This document shows, piece by piece, positions 1 through 6,913 of a stretch of DNA of 44,318 nt; position 1 is the stretch's first letter, and the number at the start of each line of letters is the position of its first letter. The DNA is from Devosiaceae bacterium MH13. Its GTDB lineage: Bacteria; Pseudomonadota; Alphaproteobacteria; Rhizobiales; MH13. Under the pieces are notes generated by a model. It was not told the origin of the DNA. It ran no database searches and was given only the letters and a program-made list of their open reading frames with translations. The stretch covers positions 1 through 44,318 of the forward strand of contig JAHCMG010000065.1 of the NCBI GenBank assembly GCA_019192585.1, written 5' to 3'. The position numbers and the translations under genes are program-made.

Positions 1-747
1 GCCCCAGCGTGCCGCCACCTGAGGGCCGACAATGCTGCCCATGCGGGTGGACCCGGTGGCCGAGAGGATCGGCACCTGTTTGGAGGCGACCAGCGCCGCG
101 CCAATGTCTGCCCCGCCGATGAGCACCTGAACGAGGCCATCGGGGGCATCATTGCCGAACTTGGCGACCGCTTTTTCAAACAGTTTCTGACAGGCAAGCG
201 CCGTGAGCGGTGTCTTTTCAGACGGCTTCCAGATCACCGGGTTGCCGCAGATCAGCGCCAGCGCCGCGTTCCACGACCAGACGGCGACGGGGAAGTTGAA
301 AGCGGAGATGACACCGCAGGGGCCCATCGGGTGCCAGGTCTCGCTCATCCGGTGGCCCGGCCGCTCAGACGCGATCGTCAGGCCGTACAATTGCCGCGAC
401 TGGCCGACGGCGAAGTCGCAAATGTCGATCATTTCTTGGACTTCACCGAGCCCTTCAGAGAGGATCTTGCCGGCTTCCAGCGTCACCAGCGCGCCCAAAG
501 CTTCCTTGTTCGCCCGCAGCTCTTCGCCCAGAAGCCGCACGAGTTCGCCGCGGCGTGGCGCGGGCACCGATCGCCAGACTTGAAACGCCTTCTGCGAGGT
601 GGCGATGGCCGCTTGAACCTCATCGGCCGAGGTTTCGGCCAGCCTGGCGACTTCGGCGCCATCGATGGGGGAGGTCACCACCAAGGTGCCCCCGGTCAGC
701 TCGTCCTGGGTGAACCCGAGCGCGCTCAAAACGCTGGCATGGTCCAT
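1..747 (-). CDS. amaB: Aminoadipate-semialdehyde dehydrogenase, ALDH7 family (partial)
   Basis: NAD(P)-dependent aldehyde dehydrogenase of the antiquitin (ALDH7) group, which oxidises 2-aminoadipate 6-semialdehyde (in equilibrium with piperideine-6-carboxylate) to L-2-aminoadipate. The 249 N-terminal codons are present; the gene runs off the start of the window, so the catalytic Cys is not visible. ALDH7-like landmarks are EAGKILSEGLGEVQEMIDIC, then a GVISAFNFPVAVW segment, the WKPSEKTPLT cofactor-binding stretch and a SATGSTRMG turn. The start at 747 is preceded by GGGAG eight bases upstream. It lies 41 bases after the aminotransferase stop and is the last visible gene of the lysine operon. 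The family assignment is strong; the substrate is inferred from the ALDH7 type together with the lysine 6-dehydrogenase gene upstream. Confidence 0.85.
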   Translation of the reverse strand, partial: MDHASVLSALGFTQDELTGGTLVVTSPIDGAEVARLAETSADEVQAAIATSQKAFQVWRSVPAPRRGELVRLLGEELRANKEALGALVTLEAGKILSEGLGEVQEMIDICDFAVGQSRQLYGLTIASERPGHRMSETWHPMGPCGVISAFNFPVAVWSWNAALALICGNPVIWKPSEKTPLTALACQKLFEKAVAKFGNDAPDGLVQVLIGGADIGAALVASKQVPILSATGSTRMGSIVGPQVAARWG

Positions 748-788
748 GGATCTGTCTCCCAAATGTGTTCGGTTCTTACGCGCGCCGG

Positions 789-2000
789 CTAGTGCGCCGC
801 GGCGGTTTTGCGTGTCTCGGTGGTCAAGCGGGCGACGGCCGCGGCGATGCGCTTGAGGCCCTCGGTGAGGTCGCCTTCTGAGTAGGCAAATGAGAGGCGC
901 GCATGGCCGGGCAGGCCGAACGCGGCGCCGGGAACCAGGGCCACTTTCGCCGTCTCCAAAAGCCAAGCGCAGGCTTCGCCGCAGGTTGCGAACCCGCCAG
1001 CGGCCATGAGCCCTTCGATGTTGGGGAACACATAGAACGTGCCCTCGGGCTCTGGGCAGGTGATGCCTGGGATCGCGTTGAGCACGTCAACGACCATGGC
1101 GCGCCGGGCCGCAAAGATGCTGCGGCGGTCGTCCAGAAAGGCGGTGTTGCCAGTTACGGCTTCGAGCGCCGCGGCCTGCCCGATCGACGATGTGCCAGAA
1201 GTCACTTGGCCCTGGACGGCCGTCATCGCCTTGATCAGTGGCGCCGGGCCGATGCCCCAGCCGATCCGCCAGCCGGTCATCGACCAGGCCTTTGAGACGC
1301 CGTTGACGATCAGGGTGCGGCCTGTCAGCTGCGGCGCGGCATCGGCGAAGCTCACGAACGGGCGGTAGCTGAGATGCTGGTAGATCTCGTCGGACAGCAC
1401 CCAGACATGCGGGTGTGCCTCGAGCACCCGGGCCAGCGCAGCGATCTCGTCAGCGGCGTAGATCGCGGCCGATGGGTTGCACGGCGAGTTGAGCATCAGC
1501 CAGCGGGTGCGCGGCTTGATGGCCGCTGCGAGCCGCCCCGGTTGCAGTTTGAACCCGTCAGCCATGGAGCATGGCAGGGTGATCGGCACCCCGCCGGCCA
1601 TCGCCACGATATCGGAGTAGGACGTCCAATAGGGCGTGGGGATGATGACCTCGTCGCCTGCGTCGAGCGTTGCGAGCATCGCGTTCGCCAAAACCTGTTT
1701 GGCGCCGGTGGAGATCACCACCTGCTCGGGCCCAACGCCGGCTCGCTCACCGACCGCCTTGCGCAGGGCCGCCGTGCCGGCCGTCGGCGTGTAGCGCGTT
1801 TGCCCGTTGCGGGCGGCGGCGTGGGCCGCTGCGATGACCGGATCAGGCGTCGGCAGGTCGGGCTCTCCGGTCGACAGCGCGATGACGCTCTCGCCCGCCG
1901 CCCGCATCTGGCCCGCTCGCTCGGAGATCTGGACGATCTGAGAAATCTCGATCCCGGCCATGCGCTTGGACCGCCGGAAGGGGGCGTCCTCAGCCGGCAT
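789..2000 (-). CDS. Class I aminotransferase, probably 2-aminoadipate transaminase
   Basis: PLP-dependent fold-type I (AspC-like) aminotransferase of 403 residues. Visible features are the NSPCNPS motif (about residues 171-177), SDEIY with the PLP-ring Asp at about 204, and the lysine Schiff-base motif VSKAWSMTGWRIGW with Lys at about 237. The ATG at 2000 was chosen because it overlaps the end of the lysine 6-dehydrogenase gene by 11 bases, typical of translational coupling; a shorter start at 1961 is possible. A longer upstream reading frame would only add residues antiparallel to nothing conserved. In context it most likely converts L-2-aminoadipate to 2-oxoadipate, the third step of lysine breakdown. 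Related enzymes use aspartate or aromatic amino acids, so the substrate is an inference. Confidence 0.85.
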   Translation of the reverse strand: MPAEDAPFRRSKRMAGIEISQIVQISERAGQMRAAGESVIALSTGEPDLPTPDPVIAAAHAAARNGQTRYTPTAGTAALRKAVGERAGVGPEQVVISTGAKQVLANAMLATLDAGDEVIIPTPYWTSYSDIVAMAGGVPITLPCSMADGFKLQPGRLAAAIKPRTRWLMLNSPCNPSAAIYAADEIAALARVLEAHPHVWVLSDEIYQHLSYRPFVSFADAAPQLTGRTLIVNGVSKAWSMTGWRIGWGIGPAPLIKAMTAVQGQVTSGTSSIGQAAALEAVTGNTAFLDDRRSIFAARRAMVVDVLNAIPGITCPEPEGTFYVFPNIEGLMAAGGFATCGEACAWLLETAKVALVPGAAFGLPGHARLSFAYSEGDLTEGLKRIAAAVARLTTETRKTAAAH

Positions 2001-3045
2001 AGCGCGCACCGTTTTGGGTGGCGAGGAAGGCCGCGAGCGGAATGTCCTCCTGTTTGAGGAAGCCTTGCTGCGGCAGGGTGCCATCGCGGACCATCTCCAT
2101 CACCGCTGCCACGGAGGTGGCCGTGGTCCAGGCGATGGCGGTGCGGTGCTTGCCGGCGATCTGCTTGGGCTTGAGCGCGCGCACAAATTCACGGCGCTCG
2201 AGCCGGTCGCCGATGACCCCTTCGGCCGACACATGGACATAGACGACATCGGCGCTGACCGGCGGCTTGGCGTTGACCAAAATCTCGCCGGCTTGTTGGC
2301 GCCGCTCGCGCATCAACAGCTCATGAAAGAAGAAGTTCATCAGCGCGACATGACCGGGATAGCGGATCGTTTTGTAGTCCATGTTCGGAACACGATCGGC
2401 GTACGTTTCGCACATCGTTCCAAGGCCGCCCGAGGTGGTGAACGCTTCAAGCTCGAGACCGTTGATGACGATCTTTTCGACCCACTCCATGGGCGAAACC
2501 CATTTGACTTGCCCGTCCTCGAGCACCTCGCAATCGTTGAGATATTCGTTGACCACGCCTTCGGGCGACCAGTTGAACGAGTAGCCCATCAGCCCCGTCG
2601 GGTTCTGCGGCAGCGCGCCGACGCGCATGCGGCAAGACCGGCAGGTGTCAAACTGGCTGATCAAGTCGGCGCCGACGATGCCGACAAAGCCCGGCGCCAG
2701 CCCACATTGCGGCGCCAGAAGGCCCTTTGAGGTTTCCGCCAGCGCCCGGATCGCCGTGGTGGTGGGCACATCTTCGGTCAGATCGAAATAGTGCAAGCCG
2801 AGCCGATGCGCTTCGGTTGCGACGGCCTGGTTGGCATGGAACGGCAGGCAGGAGAGGACAGCGTCGGCGCCCTGCATCGTTGCGGTCAGCGCAGCGCCAT
2901 CGGCGGCGTCCAGCGTATGGGTGGAAAAGGGCAAACCCTCGATGGGATGGGCGTCATAGCCCGTGACGGTGAAGCCCGCTTCGCCGAGCAGCTCGCCGGC
3001 GAGCGCTCCCACCTTCCCAAGTCCCAGAACGGTGACGTTTTGCAT
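1990..3045 (-). CDS. lysDH: L-lysine 6-dehydrogenase (saccharopine dehydrogenase-like)
   Basis: Member of the saccharopine reductase/dehydrogenase fold, 351 residues, with an N-terminal Rossmann motif GLGKVG at residues 8-13 and the family's cytosolic two-domain architecture. The closest family I recognise is lysine 6-dehydrogenase (EC 1.4.1.18 type), which oxidatively deaminates the epsilon-amino group of L-lysine with NAD+ to give aminoadipate semialdehyde/piperideine-6-carboxylate and ammonia. This fits an operon with an ALDH7 and an aminotransferase. It is the first gene of the operon, diverging from a LysR gene across 102 bases. A bifunctional LKR/SDH protein would be far longer, so the saccharopine route is unlikely here. 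Alternative: another saccharopine-dehydrogenase-like enzyme acting on a related diamine. Confidence 0.8.
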   Translation of the reverse strand: MQNVTVLGLGKVGALAGELLGEAGFTVTGYDAHPIEGLPFSTHTLDAADGAALTATMQGADAVLSCLPFHANQAVATEAHRLGLHYFDLTEDVPTTTAIRALAETSKGLLAPQCGLAPGFVGIVGADLISQFDTCRSCRMRVGALPQNPTGLMGYSFNWSPEGVVNEYLNDCEVLEDGQVKWVSPMEWVEKIVINGLELEAFTTSGGLGTMCETYADRVPNMDYKTIRYPGHVALMNFFFHELLMRERRQQAGEILVNAKPPVSADVVYVHVSAEGVIGDRLERREFVRALKPKQIAGKHRTAIAWTTATSVAAVMEMVRDGTLPQQGFLKQEDIPLAAFLATQNGARYAG

Positions 3046-3093
3046 GGCCTACCCCTTCAGATAGGCCCAGGCTAGCAGCGCTGAGCCATGCAG

Positions 3094-3141
3094 ATAATGC
3101 CTCTTATGTGCATTTTCCTATGCATGATGCTCATGTATCAT
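3094..3141. promoter_or_regulatory. Cluster of three palindromes, probable LysR operators
   Basis: Three adjacent inverted repeats fill the gap between the divergent lysine 6-dehydrogenase and LysR genes: ATAA-N6-TTAT (3094-3107), TGCAT-N6-ATGCA (3109-3124) and ATGAT-N8-ATCAT (3124-3141). The middle one contains the T-N11-A spacing typical of LysR-type recognition. The block is AT-rich compared with its surroundings. The position fits autoregulation plus control of the lysine operon; this is inference from layout. Confidence 0.5.
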
Positions 3142-3147
3142 CGGCGT

Positions 3148-4047
3148 ATGGGATCGCTTACTCGCCTGCCTAGTTTGGCGCTTTTGCGCTGCTTTGAGAC
3201 CTCCGCCAAGCATGAGAGCTTCACCGCGGCCGCCGAAGAATTGGGGCTGACCCAGGGCGCGGTGAGCCGGCAAGTCAAGGAGCTTGAGCAGCAGCTTGGC
3301 GCGACGCTTTTTCGGCGGATCGGGCGCGGGATCAAGCTCACCGAAGCGGGGCAAAGCTTTGCCCAGGCCCTGACCAGCGACCTTCAGCGGATCCGGCAGA
3401 CCGTCGACAAGGTGGTGGCCACCGGTTCGCGGCCGCAAGCGCTCAGCATCGCGGCGCTGCCCACCTTCGGCTCGCGCTGGCTGGTGCCGCGCTTGCGCGC
3501 GTTCCGCGATCTGCATCCAGATGTGGAGCTGCTGGTCCAAAGCCGCGCTGAGCCGTTCGACCTCGTCGAAGCGCGCGTGGATGTGGCGATCCATTTTGGC
3601 GGGTTCGACTGGCCCGGCGCGCAGCTAACCCCGCTGTGCCCGGAACGGTTGGTGGTCGTCGCCGCGCCCGCGCTCTTGTCCGACGGCGCTCCGGGGACGC
3701 TCGAGGGCATCATAGCGCTGCCCTTGCTGCACCTGTCCGCGCGCCCCTCCTTGTGGGAGGATTTTATCAAGGCCGCCGATCCGAACGCGCAGGTCCCGCG
3801 CAGCGGCGCCCGCTTCGATCAGTTCAGCCTGGTGATCGCGGCGGCGGTGGAAGGCATGGGGGTGGCCATCTTGCCGACCTATCTGATCGAAAACGAGCTG
3901 GCCGCGGGTCAGCTGGTCCAGCTGGCGGACGGCCCATCATCGAAGGGGCAGAGCTACTTTGTGGCGACGCCGCTGGGCACGCATTCGGCGCTCGCAAATG
4001 CGTTCACCGCCTGGGTGCGGCAACAGGTGAGAACCCGGTCCGACTAG
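3148..4047 (+). CDS. LysR-type regulator, GcvA-like, divergent from lysine operon
   Basis: LysR-family transcription factor of 299 residues. The N-terminal winged helix-turn-helix includes SFTAAAEELGLTQGAVSRQV, followed by the KELEQQLGATLFRR linker helix region and a periplasmic-binding-protein-like effector domain. It resembles the GcvA/AmpR subgroup (RLPSLALLRCFE start, GVAILPTYLIE in the effector domain). The start at 3148 gives the standard N-terminus; the frame remains open upstream to 3088, but that segment (many Met residues) coincides with the palindromic promoter region and is probably untranslated. It likely senses a lysine-pathway metabolite and controls the divergent operon. Confidence 0.88.
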   Translation: MGSLTRLPSLALLRCFETSAKHESFTAAAEELGLTQGAVSRQVKELEQQLGATLFRRIGRGIKLTEAGQSFAQALTSDLQRIRQTVDKVVATGSRPQALSIAALPTFGSRWLVPRLRAFRDLHPDVELLVQSRAEPFDLVEARVDVAIHFGGFDWPGAQLTPLCPERLVVVAAPALLSDGAPGTLEGIIALPLLHLSARPSLWEDFIKAADPNAQVPRSGARFDQFSLVIAAAVEGMGVAILPTYLIENELAAGQLVQLADGPSSKGQSYFVATPLGTHSALANAFTAWVRQQVRTRSD

Positions 4048-4063
4048 GGCTTGGAGTGGGGAG

Positions 4064-4552
4064 CTAGCTGGCGATCGACAGATGCGCGCCGCGTGCCGGG
4101 CGGGCGCTTTCGCGGCGGCAGAACTTGCTCGCCAGAACAACCGTCGTATCGAGCGTTTCGACACCGGGAATGTCGGCGATCTCGTCGATCAGCGCGTCGA
4201 TGTCTTCGGCGCAGGGCGTGCGGACCATGCACATCAGATCGTGCTGGCCGCTGATCGACATGCACTCGGTGATCTCGGGAAAGCGCCGCAGTTCCTGAAC
4301 GATCTGCCGACGCCTACTGCGGTCGCAGCCGATATAGACGAAGCTCTGCGTCTCAAGCTCGTCCTCGTCGCGCGCTACCACCGCCGTGTAGCCGGTGATG
4401 ATCTGATCGGTCTCAAGGCGGGCAATGCGCTCGGTCACGGTGGAGCGGGCCACACCGAGGCGGCGCGAAATCTCGGATGTCGAGATGCGGGCATCGGCTT
4501 GAAGAATGGCGATCAGGTTACGGTCGGTGACATCACACTTGCGTTGCTGCAT
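4064..4552 (-). CDS. Lrp/AsnC-family transcriptional regulator
   Basis: Leucine-responsive-protein-type regulator of 162 residues with an N-terminal helix-turn-helix (about residues 8-50, motif ISTSEISRRLGVARSTVTER) and a C-terminal RAM ligand-binding domain (about 65-145) ending in the characteristic GVETLDTTVVL strand. It acts as a dimer/octamer on DNA and usually responds to amino acids. It converges on the preceding LysR gene (16-base gap) and diverges from the second LysR gene. Given its neighbours it may respond to lysine or aminoadipate, but nothing in the sequence fixes its effector. Confidence 0.9.
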   Translation of the reverse strand: MQQRKCDVTDRNLIAILQADARISTSEISRRLGVARSTVTERIARLETDQIITGYTAVVARDEDELETQSFVYIGCDRSRRRQIVQELRRFPEITECMSISGQHDLMCMVRTPCAEDIDALIDEIADIPGVETLDTTVVLASKFCRRESARPARGAHLSIAS

Positions 4553-4647
4553 GGCCCTTGTCTCTCATCGTTCCCATCGGTGGCGCGCACAGCAGGCATG
4601 GTTGCTCAGGCCAATCCATGAGAAAAGGCGTTGTTTATTCGGTCTAG

Positions 4648-4664
4648 CATGATAAATTTTCATG
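4648..4664. promoter_or_regulatory. CATGA-N7-TCATG inverted repeat at a LysR start codon
   Basis: An AT-rich inverted repeat (CATGA, seven bases, TCATG) overlaps the first ATG of the second LysR gene. CATGAT also occurs there as a direct repeat. Its position suggests an autoregulatory operator or translational control of that gene. No experimental motif is known to me for this regulator. Confidence 0.35.
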
Positions 4665-5573
4665 ATGGCCCGGTTCATTCCCTCGCTTTCGGCTTTGGTG
4701 GCGTTTGAAGCTGCGGTGACGCATCGCAACTTCACCCGCGCCGGCGAGAGCCTTGGGCTCACCCAAAGCGGCATCAGCCGTCAGGTCAGCGCGCTCGAAA
4801 AGCAGCTCGGCGTGAAGATGTTCGAGCGGATCGGGCCGCGTCTCATCCTGACTGATGAGGGCAGCAGCTACGCGCAAGCCGTCACCGAGACCCTCAACCG
4901 GCTGGAGGAAGCCTCCATCGATCTGGTGCGTGGCGGCAGCTCGCGCGATGCACTGAAGATCGGGGTTCAGGACAGTTTCGGCGGCCAGTGGCTTGTTGCC
5001 CGGATCAAGCGGTTCGTCGCGGCGCATCCCAATGCTGGCTTCACGATGGTGCCGGTGACCTCCGACACCGCCTTTCGCGACCAAGAGGTGGACGTTGCGG
5101 TGCTGCGCGGGATTGGGGCCTGGCACGATGCCCATGCGCATCATTTGTTGGATGAACAGGTGTGCGTGGTCGCCTCGCCCGAGCTTATCCCGTCGGGGGA
5201 GCAGCTTGCGCCGAGCGACTATCACCGCTTCCCGCTGATCCAGAACGCGCACCGGCCAGACAGTTGGCTGCGCTGGCTCGAAGCCAAGGGGCTGTCTCGG
5301 CAGGACACGATTTCCGGGCCGCGTTTTTCGCAGACCACCATGGTGATCGAAGCCGCGCGTACCGGCCTGGGCCTCGCTGTCGTGCCGACGGTGATGATCG
5401 AAGACAAGCTCGCCGATGGCAGTTTGCACATGCCGCTCGGCGGGCCGATCCCCAGCGGGCAGAGCTATTCGGTTGTCTATCCGCTGGCGCTTGGAAAATC
5501 GAAGGCGGTGCTGCAGTTCCACGACTGGGTTTTGGCTGAAGCGCGGCAAGCCAAGCAAAAGGCCAGCGCTTAG
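4662..5573 (+). CDS. LysR-type regulator, GcvA-like
   Basis: LysR-family regulator of 303 residues, clearly paralogous to the LysR at 3148 (same PSL-AL--FE opening, helix-turn-helix with SLGLTQSGISRQVSALEKQL, and GLGLAVVPTVMIED in the effector domain). A second ATG at 4665 is equally possible. It diverges from the Lrp gene and converges on the DadA-like gene with only 10 bases between stops. Its target is not obvious; candidates are the divergent Lrp gene or the ThDP/flavoenzyme operon downstream. Confidence 0.88.
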   Translation: MMARFIPSLSALVAFEAAVTHRNFTRAGESLGLTQSGISRQVSALEKQLGVKMFERIGPRLILTDEGSSYAQAVTETLNRLEEASIDLVRGGSSRDALKIGVQDSFGGQWLVARIKRFVAAHPNAGFTMVPVTSDTAFRDQEVDVAVLRGIGAWHDAHAHHLLDEQVCVVASPELIPSGEQLAPSDYHRFPLIQNAHRPDSWLRWLEAKGLSRQDTISGPRFSQTTMVIEAARTGLGLAVVPTVMIEDKLADGSLHMPLGGPIPSGQSYSVVYPLALGKSKAVLQFHDWVLAEARQAKQKASA

Positions 5574-5583
5574 CGGCGAGACT

Positions 5584-6873
5584 TCAGGCGACCCGCTTGA
5601 TGTAGCGATCGGTGCGAAACGGCGTCGGGTCGATGGGGCAGGGACGGTTGCTCATCAGATCGGCGAGCACCTGGGCGGTCCCGGCCCCGGTTGTGAAGCC
5701 GATATGCTGATGGCCGATACCGAGATAGACCCGCTTCGAGCCCGGCGCGAGGCCGATGGCCGGCCGGCTGTCGGGCAGGCTCGGCCGGCTGCCCATCCAG
5801 GGTTCATCATCCAGCCGCTCGCCCAGATCGATCGCCTCGCGGGCGGCCTGCTCGGCCTGCTCGATCTGGCGCGTGGTCTGCGGCGCTTCATCGTCCGCCA
5901 GCTCGACGCCGGTGCTCAGCCGCAACCCTGCTTCCATGGGCGCCAGAACGTAGCCGCCGGACGTGTCAAAAACCGGCCGGGTGAGCTGCGCGTTGTGGCC
6001 GCGCTGCGCGCCGCCGGAAAAATGCCGGTGATAGCCCCGCTCGAAGGCCATGCGCACGCGGTAGCCGGCATCGCTGAGAAAGCTCTTGGCCCACGGCCCA
6101 AGTGCCACCACCACCTGGTCGGCGCGAAGATCGTTGCGGCCCGCAAGGTGGAGCGTCACATGGCCCTCATGCTCGCGCAGGCCCTGCACGCTTTGGGTTT
6201 CGATCTGCCCTCCGGCGTTCACAAAGGCCCTTGCATAGCCCTCCACGACCGCGCCGGGATTGTTGACCGAGTAGCTGTCTTTGACCCAGACGGCGTTCTC
6301 GAAAATGGGTTCAAGGTCCGGCTCGAGATCGGACAGGTCCGCGCGGCTGAGATCCTGCAGGCCGATACCGTAGCCGCGCATGAGCCGCCGATGGGAGCGC
6401 GCCCGTCGGTACGCGCGGGCCTTGCGGTACAGGAACAGCCAGCCGTGGTCGCTCAGGTGGCTTTGCAGCCCGTTGGCTTCCACCAGGCGCGTGTGCTCCT
6501 CGATGGACAGCCGGATCAGCCCATCGAGCGCTTCGACGGTTTCGAGGAACTTGCTGCGCCGGATGCTGGTGAGGAACTGGATCAGCCAGGGCGCGTTCCG
6601 CCAGACGAAGCGCGGCTCATAGCGCAGCGCGGCGCTTGTGTTGCGGGCGAGGCGGGGCAGATTGAACAGAAGGCTTGGGTTGTTGGCCGGGATCAGGGAC
6701 GAGCGCGCCAAGACGCCGGCATTGCCATAGGATGTCATGGTGCCCGGGCCGCTGCGATCCACGAGCGTAACGCGGGCCCCACGCTTTTGCAGTTCGAGCG
6801 CCGTGCACACCCCGACCATGCCGGCCCCCAGGACGGCGATGGTCTGACCTTCAAGGGGCGGGCGATCGGTCAC
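5584..6873 (-). CDS. DadA-like FAD-dependent amino-acid/imino-acid oxidoreductase
   Basis: Flavoprotein of the D-amino acid dehydrogenase (DAO/DadA) superfamily, 429 residues. The N-terminal dinucleotide-binding motif is VLGAGMVGVCTALELQKRG, followed by VTLVDRSGPGTMTSYGNAGVL as in DadA. The C-terminal FAD contact region reads LGIGHQHIGFTTGAGTAQVL. The start is GTG at 6873, because no ATG precedes the Rossmann motif; the upstream AAGGA is 14 bases away, so initiation may be weak or coupled to the ThDP gene 40 bases upstream. Likely reaction: oxidation of a D-amino acid or cyclic imino acid to the 2-oxo acid, with electrons passed to the respiratory chain. Given the nearby lysine operon, D-lysine or pipecolate are candidate substrates (inference). 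Confidence 0.85.
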   Translation of the reverse strand: MTDRPPLEGQTIAVLGAGMVGVCTALELQKRGARVTLVDRSGPGTMTSYGNAGVLARSSLIPANNPSLLFNLPRLARNTSAALRYEPRFVWRNAPWLIQFLTSIRRSKFLETVEALDGLIRLSIEEHTRLVEANGLQSHLSDHGWLFLYRKARAYRRARSHRRLMRGYGIGLQDLSRADLSDLEPDLEPIFENAVWVKDSYSVNNPGAVVEGYARAFVNAGGQIETQSVQGLREHEGHVTLHLAGRNDLRADQVVVALGPWAKSFLSDAGYRVRMAFERGYHRHFSGGAQRGHNAQLTRPVFDTSGGYVLAPMEAGLRLSTGVELADDEAPQTTRQIEQAEQAAREAIDLGERLDDEPWMGSRPSLPDSRPAIGLAPGSKRVYLGIGHQHIGFTTGAGTAQVLADLMSNRPCPIDPTPFRTDRYIKRVA

Positions 6874-6913
6874 GTTTGGCTGCTTCGTCCTTAAGGTTTG
6901 GCTTTGCGGGCGG

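Noticed and set aside
5416-6894. 492-codon open frame on the plus strand
   Set aside because: Lies antisense to the DadA-like flavoenzyme, shows no recognisable domain, and is explained by high GC with few stop codons in the opposite strand.
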